DNA of 38,692 bases from an uncultured Saprospiraceae bacterium (GTDB lineage: Bacteria > Bacteroidota > Bacteroidia > Chitinophagales > Saprospiraceae): positions 1-38,692 of the forward strand of contig CALFUK010000206.1 in the NCBI GenBank assembly GCA_937929945.1, given 5' to 3'. Positions 5,969-15,676 of the stretch are shown one piece after another. Numbering within the stretch: the first letter of the stretch is position 1; every line of letters starts with the position of its first letter. The notes beneath the pieces are model-generated. The model was given only the letters and a program-made list of their open reading frames with translations. It had not been told where the DNA came from and ran no database searches. The translations under genes and the position numbers were made by a program.

Positions 5969-8048
5969 GCTGTTCGTCTGCTGCGACTAGCTCACTGACC
6001 TGCAGTGGGATCTGAATCGTAAAGACCGAGCCTTCTCCAAGAGTGGAGTCTACACTCATTGTTCCTTTATGTTGCTCTATTATCTTTTTGCAAATAGACA
6101 GGCCCAAGCCAGTCCCATCATATTTCTTTTTGGTGTGTAGCTGCTTATAAGGTTCGAATATCTGCTGAAGAAACTCTTCACTGATCCCGATACCCTGATC
6201 TGCTATGGTGATGATGTAGTGAGTGGAGCTCATGCTTCCCGCAATAGTGATGACTGGCTGTTCATTTAGATCTACAAATTTTATGGCATTAGCGATTAGG
6301 TTTTGTAAGACGCGATGCAGCTTACTCCGATCGGCTACGATGCTATCCGGTAGTTCTAGGATGGAAATAGAGGCGCCCGATTCTGATATGGCTTCTTCAA
6401 GCGACTCTATGATATCCACGAGCAAGTCGACGAGACTGAATTTACGAAAGTCTATCTTCTGAGAATTGACTTTTGAGAAGATGAGCAAATCGTTTACTAG
6501 ATGATCCATTTGCTTCACTGCTTTCTCTATGTATACCAGATAGCTTACTTCTGACTGGCTTAGCTTAGCGATTGCTTTTTTCTTCAGCAAGCCCGTAAAA
6601 CTACTGATGGTCCTCAGCGGTGTCTTTAAGTCGTGAGATGCAATATGTGCAAATTGCTCTAACTGAATATTGGATTCGATGTATTTCTGTAGTTCTTTAT
6701 TCTTATGAAGTGAGTTGATTTCCGCCTTTTCCAGTGCTTGGTTTTGCTGCATCAGTAGCAAAGAGGACTGTTTACTTTTTCTGTATAATTTATAGACCCC
6801 ATAGAGCATCAGTGCCAGAAGAAGTAAAAAGACGGACAATACATTGATCGCTCTTTGTCGCAGGATGTTATTTTGATTTAGGTTTTCAATTTCTCGTTGT
6901 TTGATTTCGCTTTTGAGTTTTTGATTTAGGCTGGCACTGAGAAATTTTTCTTTTTCAATGGATCGTTTTTCATTCGCCGACTGGTACCACTCCAAAAAAT
7001 ATAAGGCCTTTTCTAAGTTTGCTTGCTCTTTATATATTCCAGACAATAATAAAGCAATATCGGCTCCATGAGCCAATCTGTTAGATTCTGATAATAGGCC
7101 AAATGCTCTTTCCCCAGTCACTATCGCCATATCTGAGAGTCCTTTTTTCTTATAGGCATTAGCCAGTGCTGTAAGTGCTTCTGCTTGGATAAGTAAATAG
7201 TTTTTACTCTCAGCTATTGAGGCGCTCTCTTGGGCATACTGTACAGCTTCCTCTGCGTTATCTAGTCCCAGCTGCGCCTCTGACATCGCTATCAGACTCT
7301 GGAGGTACGACTGCTCATCACCTTGCTCTTTCTGGATGGCCATAGACTTCTGGCATTGTGTCACAGCCTCCTGATATCTGCCTAACTGTACATAGGTAGA
7401 CGCTAAGTTATCGGAGTAGATTGACAGCAGTTTGGGGAGTTCATACCGCTGAGCATAGTCTATCACCTCTTGTATGTATTTTAATTCGTTATCTGTATCT
7501 CCTATCAGGTGAAAGGTCACACCTATATTTCCAATGATCAGCCCTTTTACATAATCGTTGACAAATAGATGCTTGTCATATACATCTAAGGCTTTGAAAT
7601 AATATCCTAAAGCATCCGAAAGCTGATTCGATGAATATTTCAATAGGGCGATGTTATTTAAACAGGCCGCTTCGGTGGCATGATCACCAATCAACTCTGA
7701 AAGCTGAATGGCTCGCTCATAGTGCTTGATGGTAACCATTACTGGTGCCCCAGATTTAAATTTTGCAATTCCAATATTTTTCTGAGCAATGGATTGTCCC
7801 TTGATGTAGTCTAACCTAACCGCTAGCTCAAAAGCCTGAGTGGCATACGGGATCATCGAGTCGGGATGTATCCTGCGAAAATTATAGCTGATCTCGTTTA
7901 AGAGATTGACTCTGCTGGAATCCATAGCAGTTTCTTCCAGCTCACTGCGCAACTGATCAGTCATATCCTGATAGTTCTGACCATAGGATAGAAATACATG
8001 GAGTAAGACAGATATCATCACACCATACCTGAAAGAAGAAATCTGCAT
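5958..8048 (-). CDS. TPR-containing membrane sensor histidine kinase
   Basis: A 696-residue hybrid-type sensor common in Bacteroidota. A signal peptide (1-23) leads into a periplasmic array of tetratricopeptide repeats (about 45-355). A membrane helix (402-421), a coiled coil (about 425-465), a HisKA domain with phosphoacceptor H472 (ASHDLKTPLR) and a HATPase domain follow. ATP-binding boxes are visible: N-box LQNLIANAIKF (581-591), G1 DQGIGIS (617-623), F-box FEPY (631-634) and G2 GTGLGLS (645-651). No receiver domain is fused and no response regulator gene adjoins it, so its partner is elsewhere. The TPR region presumably senses a protein or peptide signal outside the membrane. Confidence 0.92.
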   Translation of the reverse strand: MQISSFRYGVMISVLLHVFLSYGQNYQDMTDQLRSELEETAMDSSRVNLLNEISYNFRRIHPDSMIPYATQAFELAVRLDYIKGQSIAQKNIGIAKFKSGAPVMVTIKHYERAIQLSELIGDHATEAACLNNIALLKYSSNQLSDALGYYFKALDVYDKHLFVNDYVKGLIIGNIGVTFHLIGDTDNELKYIQEVIDYAQRYELPKLLSIYSDNLASTYVQLGRYQEAVTQCQKSMAIQKEQGDEQSYLQSLIAMSEAQLGLDNAEEAVQYAQESASIAESKNYLLIQAEALTALANAYKKKGLSDMAIVTGERAFGLLSESNRLAHGADIALLLSGIYKEQANLEKALYFLEWYQSANEKRSIEKEKFLSASLNQKLKSEIKQREIENLNQNNILRQRAINVLSVFLLLLALMLYGVYKLYRKSKQSSLLLMQQNQALEKAEINSLHKNKELQKYIESNIQLEQFAHIASHDLKTPLRTISSFTGLLKKKAIAKLSQSEVSYLVYIEKAVKQMDHLVNDLLIFSKVNSQKIDFRKFSLVDLLVDIIESLEEAISESGASISILELPDSIVADRSKLHRVLQNLIANAIKFVDLNEQPVITIAGSMSSTHYIITIADQGIGISEEFLQQIFEPYKQLHTKKKYDGTGLGLSICKKIIEQHKGTMSVDSTLGEGSVFTIQIPLQVSELVAADEQPKA

Positions 8049-8269
8049 AGAGGTTTCCTATAATTATAGAGCCATGCAATTTAGTAAGAGTTACCTTAAT
8101 AATTTAGCCGCTTTGCGACAGATTACTTTATAAACCTCAATGCAGTCTCTGTCTTACAACCGTAGTATGAGTCTCTCGATTTTCTAAGCCCGTTTTTATG
8201 TATGGAGAAGTTTTTTAGAAATTACCCATCACTATAAATACTTTCCAATTTATTCGCTAATTTGAAAGG

Positions 8270-10921
8270 ATGCAGCATCATAAATTTTTTCTATTCACAT
8301 TGACCATCGGTATTATTTTATTTTTTATCAGTTGTGAATTTGATCCAAATCAGATGGCGGATAGTGAAGAATCATCTATTGGATTCGATGTACCACCAGG
8401 TTTTGCATTAGAAGATCTGTACACGCCTAGCGCATCTGGACATGGATCTTGGGTCTCCATAGCTGAAGGCCCAGGCCAGACCATGTACGCCTGTGACCAG
8501 TATGGAGGCCTGTACAGATTTAAGATACCTGCTGTAGGCGCGGTGATCGATTCGCTACAGGTAGATTCCGTCGAGCTTAACATTGGCTATGCCCAAGGTC
8601 TGCTCTATGCATTCAATAGTCTGTACGTGGTCGTCAGCCGAGCCTACGATGAGGATGACCAAGATAAGCCCACCAGCGGTATCTATCGGCTGCAAGATCA
8701 GAACCAAGACGGTGAGCTAGACAAAGCAACTAAAATCTTAGCATTGGAGGCGGACGGAGAGCATGGTCCTCACACTCTCCGTGTATCTCCCGATGGCGAG
8801 TCGCTGTACTTCATCGCTGGTAATTTTAATCCAGTGCCCGATCACTTCACCAGCAGGCTGCCGCAGAACTGGCAGGAGGATCAGCTACTGCCCGTCTACT
8901 TAGATGCGAGAGGACACGCAAATGATCTGACTGCCCCTGGTGCCTGGATCGCCAAGTCTGACCCACTGGGTGAGCACTGGGAGATCATCGGAGCTGGGAT
9001 GCGAAATCCATTCAGCTTTGGCTTCAATGCCGATGGAGAGCTTTTCGCGTATGATGCAGATATGGAGTGGGACTTTGGGATGCCTTGGTATCGGCCCACG
9101 AGAATCCTGCATGTCACTAGTGGAGCAGAGTTTGGCTGGCGGACTGGCTCAGGTAAGTGGCCCGTCTTTTATCCCGATAATCTTCCGTCCGTGACAGACC
9201 TCGCGCAGGGCTCGCCCACAGCCGTGATCATGGCTAAAGATTTACAATTTCCTGCTGAATATCAGACGGGGCTATTCGCCTGCGACTGGAGCTTCGGCAC
9301 GATCTACTACGTGGATCTGCAGCCAGAGGGCAGTAGCTACCGCGCTACCAGATCGGAGTTTCTCTCCGGCACGCCCCTACCCATCTCCAATGCCATAGCT
9401 GGATCCGATGGTCATCTCTACTTCATCACAGGTGGTCGGAGACTGGAGTCACACTTGTATCGGCTCAGACCGACGGAGGAAGTGAGCCGACGGATGCAGC
9501 CAGCTTCGGATGAAGCCGCTGCTGAGCTCAGACTAATCAGAAAGTCGCTGGAGGCATACCATACATCAGCTGCTGATCCAGCAGTCATCACAGCCGTCTG
9601 GCCTTACTTAGCTCATGAGGATCAGTTCATCCGCTATGCCGCCAGGATCGCGCTGGAACATCAGCCACTGAGCAGCTGGCAGCGTCGCTTTCTCCAAGAG
9701 TCGGATCCGACTACCCTGCTGCAGGCTGCCCTTGCCTACGCCAGATCAGATGGCGCACTCACAGACCGCGTGCTGACTAAGCTCAGCTCACTAGACTATG
9801 CATCGCTGGATCTCCAGCAGCAGATCCTACTCCTGCGTGACTTAGAGCTGCTGCTCATCAGAAACAAGAATCTGCCCACATCTATCACGAATAAAATTAA
9901 AGCCGATCTGACCGACCACTTCCCGACTGAGTCCTACCAAACGAATCGCCTCTTGAGTCAGATCTTAATCTACCTAGAGGATGACGCTGTCGTGACTAAA
10001 TGCATCGCTCTACTGGAGCAAGAATCTTCAGTCGATCGATCCGCAGCTGATGACTTCCTCTCAGCCGAAGCGCTAGAGCGTAGTGAGCAATACGGTCCGC
10101 AGATTAAAGATATGCTGGAGAACATGCCGCCCGTAGAGGCCCTGCACTACGCCACTGTACTGAGCCATGCGACAGCTGGCTGGGACGACAGCTCGAGAGA
10201 GCGATACTTTGACTGGTTCTATGAGGCCCTGAGTAAAAAGGGAGGCGAAAGCTATAAGGCCTTTCTGGACAACATCAGAGCCACCGCTCTATCACATGTC
10301 CCTGAGGCACAGCAAGACTACTATCAGAAGAAGTCGGGCTACTACTCACCACTGAAGGCGCTGGCTGACATCCCTGAGGCCGCTGGTCCTGGCAAGCATT
10401 ATACGCTCATGGATCTGGGCGAACTATTCCTGTGGAACAACAGTCTGAAAGATGACTACCATGGCAATATCCAGGACGGCCGCAGAGCCTACCAGGCTGC
10501 ATTCTGTGAGAGCTGCCATCGGATGCGGGGCGAGGGTGGAGCCTCAGGTCCCGACCTGACGCAGATCGCTACCAGATTTGAAAAAGGCGACATCGCAAAT
10601 GCCATTCTCAGCCCCAATGAGGAAATCTCAGATCAATATGCCTTCAGCATTCTTAGCCTGAAAGACCAGAAAGTCGTGGGCCGACTGCTGAAAGAAAGTG
10701 ACGATGAATACCAAATCTACCAAAGCCCCTATGCGCCAAATCAAATCACCACAATCAACAAATCCGATGTCATCGACCTGAAACCTTCTCCGATCTCACC
10801 CATGCCAGCCCAGCTACTCAATCGTCTGAACGAACAAGAAGTGAGAGATCTCTTTGTGTATTTACTCGCTGGCGGTGATCCTGAATCTGACTATTACCAA
10901 GAGATCGAAGGTGAAATTTAA
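8270..10921 (+). CDS. Propeller / HEAT / c-type heme lipoprotein, membrane-bound dehydrogenase-like
   Basis: An 883-residue lipoprotein (lipidated Cys22 in FFISC). Residues about 40-395 form a beta-propeller of the sorbosone/glucose dehydrogenase type, with blocks such as GPHTLRVSPDG, GMRNPFSFGFNADGELF and GAEFGWRTG. Residues about 405-640 look alpha-helical and HEAT-like. The C-terminus (about 690-883) is a c-type heme domain with C746-E-S-C749-H750 and a downstream SPMPAQLLNRLNEQEVRDL block that supplies the probable Met ligand. The architecture matches the planctomycete/Bacteroidota 'putative membrane-bound dehydrogenase plus heme-binding domain' families. It probably oxidises a sugar or alcohol and passes electrons to a respiratory partner; cofactor and substrate are unknown. 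It is a single-gene unit. Confidence 0.87.
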   Translation: MQHHKFFLFTLTIGIILFFISCEFDPNQMADSEESSIGFDVPPGFALEDLYTPSASGHGSWVSIAEGPGQTMYACDQYGGLYRFKIPAVGAVIDSLQVDSVELNIGYAQGLLYAFNSLYVVVSRAYDEDDQDKPTSGIYRLQDQNQDGELDKATKILALEADGEHGPHTLRVSPDGESLYFIAGNFNPVPDHFTSRLPQNWQEDQLLPVYLDARGHANDLTAPGAWIAKSDPLGEHWEIIGAGMRNPFSFGFNADGELFAYDADMEWDFGMPWYRPTRILHVTSGAEFGWRTGSGKWPVFYPDNLPSVTDLAQGSPTAVIMAKDLQFPAEYQTGLFACDWSFGTIYYVDLQPEGSSYRATRSEFLSGTPLPISNAIAGSDGHLYFITGGRRLESHLYRLRPTEEVSRRMQPASDEAAAELRLIRKSLEAYHTSAADPAVITAVWPYLAHEDQFIRYAARIALEHQPLSSWQRRFLQESDPTTLLQAALAYARSDGALTDRVLTKLSSLDYASLDLQQQILLLRDLELLLIRNKNLPTSITNKIKADLTDHFPTESYQTNRLLSQILIYLEDDAVVTKCIALLEQESSVDRSAADDFLSAEALERSEQYGPQIKDMLENMPPVEALHYATVLSHATAGWDDSSRERYFDWFYEALSKKGGESYKAFLDNIRATALSHVPEAQQDYYQKKSGYYSPLKALADIPEAAGPGKHYTLMDLGELFLWNNSLKDDYHGNIQDGRRAYQAAFCESCHRMRGEGGASGPDLTQIATRFEKGDIANAILSPNEEISDQYAFSILSLKDQKVVGRLLKESDDEYQIYQSPYAPNQITTINKSDVIDLKPSPISPMPAQLLNRLNEQEVRDLFVYLLAGGDPESDYYQEIEGEI

Positions 10922-11286
10922 TCGACTGATGTAAATGTGATACCAGCTGACTGACACCTGTTATGTGAGTCCATTCATGTCAAGTATTCAGTTTTACAAT
11001 TCACTGTACCACTGAAAATTATTTTCAATGATCTCCGTCTTTTCTTTTCTGATAAAATCTAAGCAAGCAGCAGCGATTAGTGATAATTTTTTCTTTTCCA
11101 TCAGATCAAGCGACAGTGGTTTTTGATGGTCAGCATTTAGGTGTAGCATTGCTTTATAAAAATTTCAACTTAAGCTCCCTGCTCATACCATCTATCAGCT
11201 CCATCGTCCCATTCGTCAGAATTAGCTTTTAGATAAGTCGAATTGATGCCTTCTTGCATCATATTACTATTTTTAATCTAACAGCC
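10922..11286. other. Gene-poor gap with one possible small minus-strand ORF
   Basis: This 365-bp gap lies between the heme lipoprotein and the LytS gene. It holds no clear terminator or promoter. A 51-codon minus-strand frame (10994-11149, listed separately) and a 17-codon remnant just upstream (reading NSDEWDDGADRWYEQGA) have protein-like composition. Confidence 0.5.
10994..11149 (-). CDS. Possible small protein, 51 residues
   Basis: An ATG at 11149 opens a 51-codon frame ending at 10994. It starts MLHLNADHQKPLSLDLMEKK, has the helix-like centre LSLIAAACLDFIRKEKTEII and ends NNFQWYSEL. The amphipathic, Lys/Glu-rich composition looks more like protein than random intergenic DNA. I recognise no family, and there is no Shine-Dalgarno sequence, which is usual in this phylum. 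It could be a small regulator or a decayed gene end. Confidence 0.3.
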   Translation of the reverse strand: MLHLNADHQKPLSLDLMEKKKLSLIAAACLDFIRKEKTEIIENNFQWYSEL

Positions 11287-12900
11287 ATGACACGAATTTT
11301 TCTTTACAGCTTGAGTATCTTGATCATTTGCATCTGCCTCTACGTAGATTTGAAGCCCGCGTTTGAGATATCGCCTTCTGATGATCGATCATATACCAGC
11401 TATACCAAAACCGAGTTTCTTGATAAAATACCTCAAGATGCACACATAGTGCTGGGCTACGCTCTACCCCTGGGTACCGTCAAAAAGAAAGTATATCGCA
11501 TGAACAGACAGGCTCTCAGTGATAGCATGTTAGTGTCCACTCATGATGATCCTCTTTACGATGGTATAGACATCAGCTACGCTTGGCAGAGTGCCAGAGG
11601 AGAGATCAGACTGCCTGATAAAAGCATCATGTCAACAGCGGACTTCATAAATCTCATGAATCGGGCAGACAGTTTTTTCAGTCTTGTCGACCAGGGAGTT
11701 AGTTATCGTTCAGAGGAGATGGAGAAACAAATTTATCGCACTGTATTAGAGGGGACTATAAAGTTCTATCTCAAAGCAATAGGATTCGTTGGGCTACTTA
11801 TCTGTTTGTTTTATTTTTTCAGAATTGCCTTACTTACTTATTTTAAGAAGGATTTTTCAATTTACATTCTCTTGGCTTTACTTCCTCTCTATATTTATTC
11901 TTGCTATGCGGAAAGCAATCAGAATATTCTCTCATTTACTGCATTTAATCCCAATGATAGTATAGCTCTGATAAATCAATTTGAGACAATCCTGTACCAG
12001 CAATATATATTTCTTTGCCTCTTTCTGCTGCTCATTGTCATATACCAATATTACATACGCAGCACAGCGACTTTGATCAAACATAAATATAGCTTGACAT
12101 TTCTTTATTTCTTTTCTGCATCATTAGGCCTATTCGTGATCACACAGCTCATCATCAAGCAGTACTTTATCTTAAAGTATGATGTGCCTAATACCATGAA
12201 CGAAAGGGCTACGGCAAGTGCTTTTCCATTGGCACTATTCATCACTTTTGGCGTCATGGCGATGGACTACTTCCGTCGGCCCTCAGTAGATCGCATTAAA
12301 ATAGCGGAGGATCGGGTCCTTCAGTCAGAGTCGACCCTGAGTGCACTACAGTCCAGCGTCAATCCCCACTTCCTGTATAATTCGCTTAACTCCATAGCCG
12401 CTCTATCCGAGACTGATGCAGCCAAGACCAAACAGATGACATTGGCACTGTCTGATTTTTATAAATACACGACTAACCGACAAAATCAATCTTTCAGCAC
12501 GGTGAGAGATGAGCTGGAAATGATCCAAAACTATCTCGAAATAGAAAAAATACGCTTCGGCGATAGACTAAACTATTCGATTATCGCAGAAGAAGAGGTC
12601 TACTCACTCACTATACCCTACTTTCTGCTCCAGCCACTCGTAGAAAATGCTGTAAAATACGGTTATGATGCCGGCAGAGATGTCATAGAAGTCAGGGTCG
12701 AACTTCTACTTCATGAGGACCAGATTCATATCAAGATCAAGGATACAGGAGCAGCCTTTCAGGATACAATGGACCAAGGATACGGACTGCGCATGGTCAC
12801 CCAAAAACTGAAGCTGCTGTACCCTGACCAACATGAACTCAGCCTAATGAATGTACCTAAGCAAGTATTAATCAAGATCAAAAACAAGCACATTGTATAA
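11287..12900 (+). CDS. LytS-type membrane sensor histidine kinase
   Basis: A 537-residue kinase counted from the ATG at 11287 (MTRIFLYSLS); an in-frame TTG at 11254 would add 11 residues but leads less well into the membrane segment. The N-terminus has one membrane helix, an extracytoplasmic stretch, then about four further helices. The C-terminal third is a His_kinase domain of the LytS/YehU class: QSSVNPHFLYNSLNSI with H361 as phosphoacceptor, then PYFLLQPLVENAVKYG as the ATP-binding N-box and a short GYGLRM glycine box. It overlaps the LytTR regulator gene by 8 bp, so the two form one two-component system. The signal is not evident. Confidence 0.92.
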   Translation: MTRIFLYSLSILIICICLYVDLKPAFEISPSDDRSYTSYTKTEFLDKIPQDAHIVLGYALPLGTVKKKVYRMNRQALSDSMLVSTHDDPLYDGIDISYAWQSARGEIRLPDKSIMSTADFINLMNRADSFFSLVDQGVSYRSEEMEKQIYRTVLEGTIKFYLKAIGFVGLLICLFYFFRIALLTYFKKDFSIYILLALLPLYIYSCYAESNQNILSFTAFNPNDSIALINQFETILYQQYIFLCLFLLLIVIYQYYIRSTATLIKHKYSLTFLYFFSASLGLFVITQLIIKQYFILKYDVPNTMNERATASAFPLALFITFGVMAMDYFRRPSVDRIKIAEDRVLQSESTLSALQSSVNPHFLYNSLNSIAALSETDAAKTKQMTLALSDFYKYTTNRQNQSFSTVRDELEMIQNYLEIEKIRFGDRLNYSIIAEEEVYSLTIPYFLLQPLVENAVKYGYDAGRDVIEVRVELLLHEDQIHIKIKDTGAAFQDTMDQGYGLRMVTQKLKLLYPDQHELSLMNVPKQVLIKIKNKHIV

Positions 12901-13645
12901 GACTATCATCATAGATGACGAGGCCTTAGCTCGTCAGCGCATTCGTCAGTTGTGTACTGATCACACTCAAGCCATAGAGATCATCGGCGAAGCAGACTGT
13001 GGCTCTGAAGCTATAAGGCTAATCACGGAATTAAATCCCGATCTACTTCTGCTGGACATACAGATGCCAGACATGAGTGGCTTAGAAGTATTGCAGCAAA
13101 TAGATCATGATGTCATGGTCATCTTCACCACTGCTCACACAGAATACGCCATCCAGGCTTTTGACAGCTTAGCTGTGGACTACTTAGTCAAACCAATATC
13201 TGTAGATCGCTTCTCAAAAGCGATGGATAAGTTACACGTCCTCAAGAGTCTACAGAAACACACTGTAGATATCAACGCTTTGCAGGAGCTGATCTCACAG
13301 AGTCAAAAAAAGAACAAAACATACTCCGTCTCCATCAAAAAAAATGAGCGCATTTACTTTGTAGATTATAGCGATATCGTCTATCTAAAAGCTCAGGATA
13401 AGTACGTCACACTGTTTGATAAAAACGGTAAAGAACACATTTCCGATAAGTCATTGCAAGAATTCGAAGCTGCCCTTCCCGAAGAATTCATTAGAATCAG
13501 TCGCTCCAGTATCATCCACCGACACTGCATTGCATCCGTAGAAAAATACTTTAAAGGGACCTTGATCATCCATCTGCTCACTGGCCAATCTTTTAAAACG
13601 GGTGAGACATATTCTAAACACGTCAAATCCATACTGAACATTTAA
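12893..13645 (+). CDS. LytTR-family response regulator
   Basis: A 250-residue cytoplasmic regulator, partner of the overlapping LytS kinase. The receiver domain (1-120) has the acidic pair D8-D9, the phosphoacceptor D55 in LLLLDIQMPDMSG, T107-region HTE residues and K131-region VKPIS. A LytTR DNA-binding domain follows (about 145-248; FVDYSDIVYLKAQDKYV and FIRISRSSIIHR are typical). Translation starts at TTG 12893, because no ATG or GTG lies before the first receiver strand; this implies coupling to the kinase. Target promoters are not identifiable here. The gene ends 10 bp from the convergent FemAB-like gene. Confidence 0.93.
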   Translation: MYKTIIIDDEALARQRIRQLCTDHTQAIEIIGEADCGSEAIRLITELNPDLLLLDIQMPDMSGLEVLQQIDHDVMVIFTTAHTEYAIQAFDSLAVDYLVKPISVDRFSKAMDKLHVLKSLQKHTVDINALQELISQSQKKNKTYSVSIKKNERIYFVDYSDIVYLKAQDKYVTLFDKNGKEHISDKSLQEFEAALPEEFIRISRSSIIHRHCIASVEKYFKGTLIIHLLTGQSFKTGETYSKHVKSILNI

Positions 13646-13655
13646 CCCCTTAAAA

Positions 13656-14573
13656 TCACCCCGTATAATTCAGATACATCTGTTGCAGTGGCCTGTAGTT
13701 TTTTACGACTGGACAATAGGCCGACTTAGCTCCAAATTTTGCTTTGAAGTCTTCCACAGCAGCATGACCACCACTGGGATTAAAGTCGTAGACTGAGACA
13801 CCTCTTGCCTTTGCATCATTAATGATTTCGTAGACCAATAGTTGATTCACACCTTGCCGTGCTGCTTCTGGTGCTGATACACCGTGCCACTCGACAGCAT
13901 GTGCCCCCTGATAGAGTACGATCTTTCCCGCCAGTATCTGATCATCATTCTCTGCCAGCCAGAGGCTACAGTCATCAGCTGAGAGCTGCGCCATAGACCG
14001 AAATAAATCAAGCTTATACTCATTACTCGCCGCATCTCCTTTCCTTCTGAGAAAGGCTTCGTAAAGTGCGTGGTATGCCAGCCAGTCTTCTCGCTTTGCT
14101 TTTCTGATCTTGAGGGATTGATCTTGGGCCTTGTGGAGTTGGCGCTGATGATTTCTGGACCAGTGCCGACTTGGATCATCTTTATGATTAAGATCCAGTA
14201 GCTGCGTGTGCTGATCTGACGCAGTGGATGCGGGCCTCTGCATATCGTAGAAAGGTGACAGTCGAATCTGAGATATCTTTAATGCTGAGATGATTTGTTT
14301 TAATCGATCTAAGGTGATCTGTGATCGGCTCAGAGATTGCAGATTAGAATAGGTCCCCGCCGGACCAGAATTGCGAAATTCGATGAGGCCTTTAGCCCCT
14401 CTGAGTTTGATCAGCGACACCAGGATATCATCGTCTATGAGAAATGTAGAACTTGCTGCATTCAGATACTGAGTCCAGATCCGATACCACTCTGGTCGCT
14501 CAAAAAAAGTGGCTGCGGGGACTTGCTTCAAAATATCCACCCACTCTGCATGAGTCAATTCTCTGATCCTCAT
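13656..14573 (-). CDS. FemAB/GNAT-like N-acyltransferase
   Basis: A 305-residue protein of the FemAB-like (Acetyltransf_6) class: two GNAT-type halves, with a second-half core reading WLAENDDQILAGKIVLYQG, WHGVSAPEAARQGVNQLLVY and YDFNPSGGHAAVEDFKAKFG. Such enzymes move an acyl or aminoacyl group onto an amine, in peptidoglycan bridges, capsule sugars or other glycans. Its ATG overlaps the stop of the aminotransferase gene (ATGA), so the two are translationally coupled. The coupled enzyme makes an amino sugar nucleotide, so this protein is the natural candidate to acylate that amine. This is inference from linkage. Confidence 0.82.
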   Translation of the reverse strand: MRIRELTHAEWVDILKQVPAATFFERPEWYRIWTQYLNAASSTFLIDDDILVSLIKLRGAKGLIEFRNSGPAGTYSNLQSLSRSQITLDRLKQIISALKISQIRLSPFYDMQRPASTASDQHTQLLDLNHKDDPSRHWSRNHQRQLHKAQDQSLKIRKAKREDWLAYHALYEAFLRRKGDAASNEYKLDLFRSMAQLSADDCSLWLAENDDQILAGKIVLYQGAHAVEWHGVSAPEAARQGVNQLLVYEIINDAKARGVSVYDFNPSGGHAAVEDFKAKFGAKSAYCPVVKNYRPLQQMYLNYTG

Positions 14574-15676
14574 ACAGATCGTATTTGCGCCAGCGCGTCT
14601 AGTACATAGGATACCTGAGCCAGCGTCATATCATGATAAATGGGCAGGCGCAAGAGCCTGTCGGCTAGGCTTGTGGTCCGATCCGTCTCACTGACATATT
14701 TATATTTCTTACCAAAGGGAGAACTGTGCAAGGGCACATAGTGAAATCTAGCATCGATACCACTCTGGTGAAAGGCAGCGACAGTCCGTTCTCTTTCTTC
14801 TAAGGACTGTAATAATATGTAGCAGATGTGTGCATTATGATCACTCTCTAAGCCATGCTCGCACTCCAGGCCAAATAATTGCAAGCCCCGTTGATAATGT
14901 TCCCATAATGCTCTGCGCTGCTCTGTGATTGCCTTCGCAGCTCGTAGTTGGGGTAGCAGATATGCTGCCGAGAGCTCACTCAGCGAATAGCTGCTACCTA
15001 CATCCACCCAGCTGTATTTCTTCGTCTGTCCCTGCAGAAATGACTGCCGATTTGTGCCCTTATCTCTCAGTATATAGGCTCTTTCTAAATACCTCGAATC
15101 ATTGACTAAGAGTGCACCTCCCTCACCACAGTGGATGTTCTTCGTGTGGTGAAAGCTGAAGGTGGATAAGTGTCCCCGTGCACCCAGATGTCGTCCCTCG
15201 TGATATGCATCTATGCAGTGAGCAGCATCTTCAATCACAACTAAATCATGTAGCTCTGCCAGACCCATAATGCTGTCCATATCACATGACACTCCAGCAT
15301 AATGCATGACGATGACAGCCTTTGTCCGAGCCGTGATCGCCTTTTCCACTAAGGCGGCGTCGATATTCATATTGTCCTCTCGGCAATCTACAAATACAGG
15401 CGTACCACCTCGGAGCACCACCGCATTAGCCGCTGACACGAAGGTGAATGAGGGCAGAATCACCTCATCTCCGGGCATAATATCGCAAAGTATGACAGCC
15501 ATCTCCAGCGCATGGGTGCATGAGCTAAGTAGTAATACTGACGGACACCCAGTAAGCTCCATGATGCTGCGCTCACAAGCACGTCGATTCTCATCAGCGG
15601 CCCAATCAAGATCAGATCCTGATATGGCACTATCAGCCTTAGGCAGCTTGGTCGGTATGTAAAATGGAACTTTCAA
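14570..15676 (-). CDS. rffA: dTDP-4-amino-4,6-dideoxygalactose transaminase
   Basis: A 368-residue PLP enzyme of the DegT/DnrJ/EryC1 sugar aminotransferase family. It closely follows the WecE/RffA pattern: PGDEVILPSFTFVSAANAVV, MHYAGVSCDMD, the PLP-contacting VIEDAAH (D150), FSFHHTKN with Schiff-base K179, then KGTNRQSFLQGQ and YSWVDVGSSYSLSELSAAYL. RffA transfers the glutamate amino group to dTDP-4-keto-6-deoxyglucose, giving dTDP-Fuc4N for surface polysaccharide. The start is TTG at 15676 because no ATG exists in frame upstream of the conserved N-terminus. A TATCTTTA element (15698-15705, minus strand) is a near match to the -7 box. It is co-transcribed with the FemAB-like gene. Confidence 0.88.
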   Translation of the reverse strand: MKVPFYIPTKLPKADSAISGSDLDWAADENRRACERSIMELTGCPSVLLLSSCTHALEMAVILCDIMPGDEVILPSFTFVSAANAVVLRGGTPVFVDCREDNMNIDAALVEKAITARTKAVIVMHYAGVSCDMDSIMGLAELHDLVVIEDAAHCIDAYHEGRHLGARGHLSTFSFHHTKNIHCGEGGALLVNDSRYLERAYILRDKGTNRQSFLQGQTKKYSWVDVGSSYSLSELSAAYLLPQLRAAKAITEQRRALWEHYQRGLQLFGLECEHGLESDHNAHICYILLQSLEERERTVAAFHQSGIDARFHYVPLHSSPFGKKYKYVSETDRTTSLADRLLRLPIYHDMTLAQVSYVLDALAQIRSV

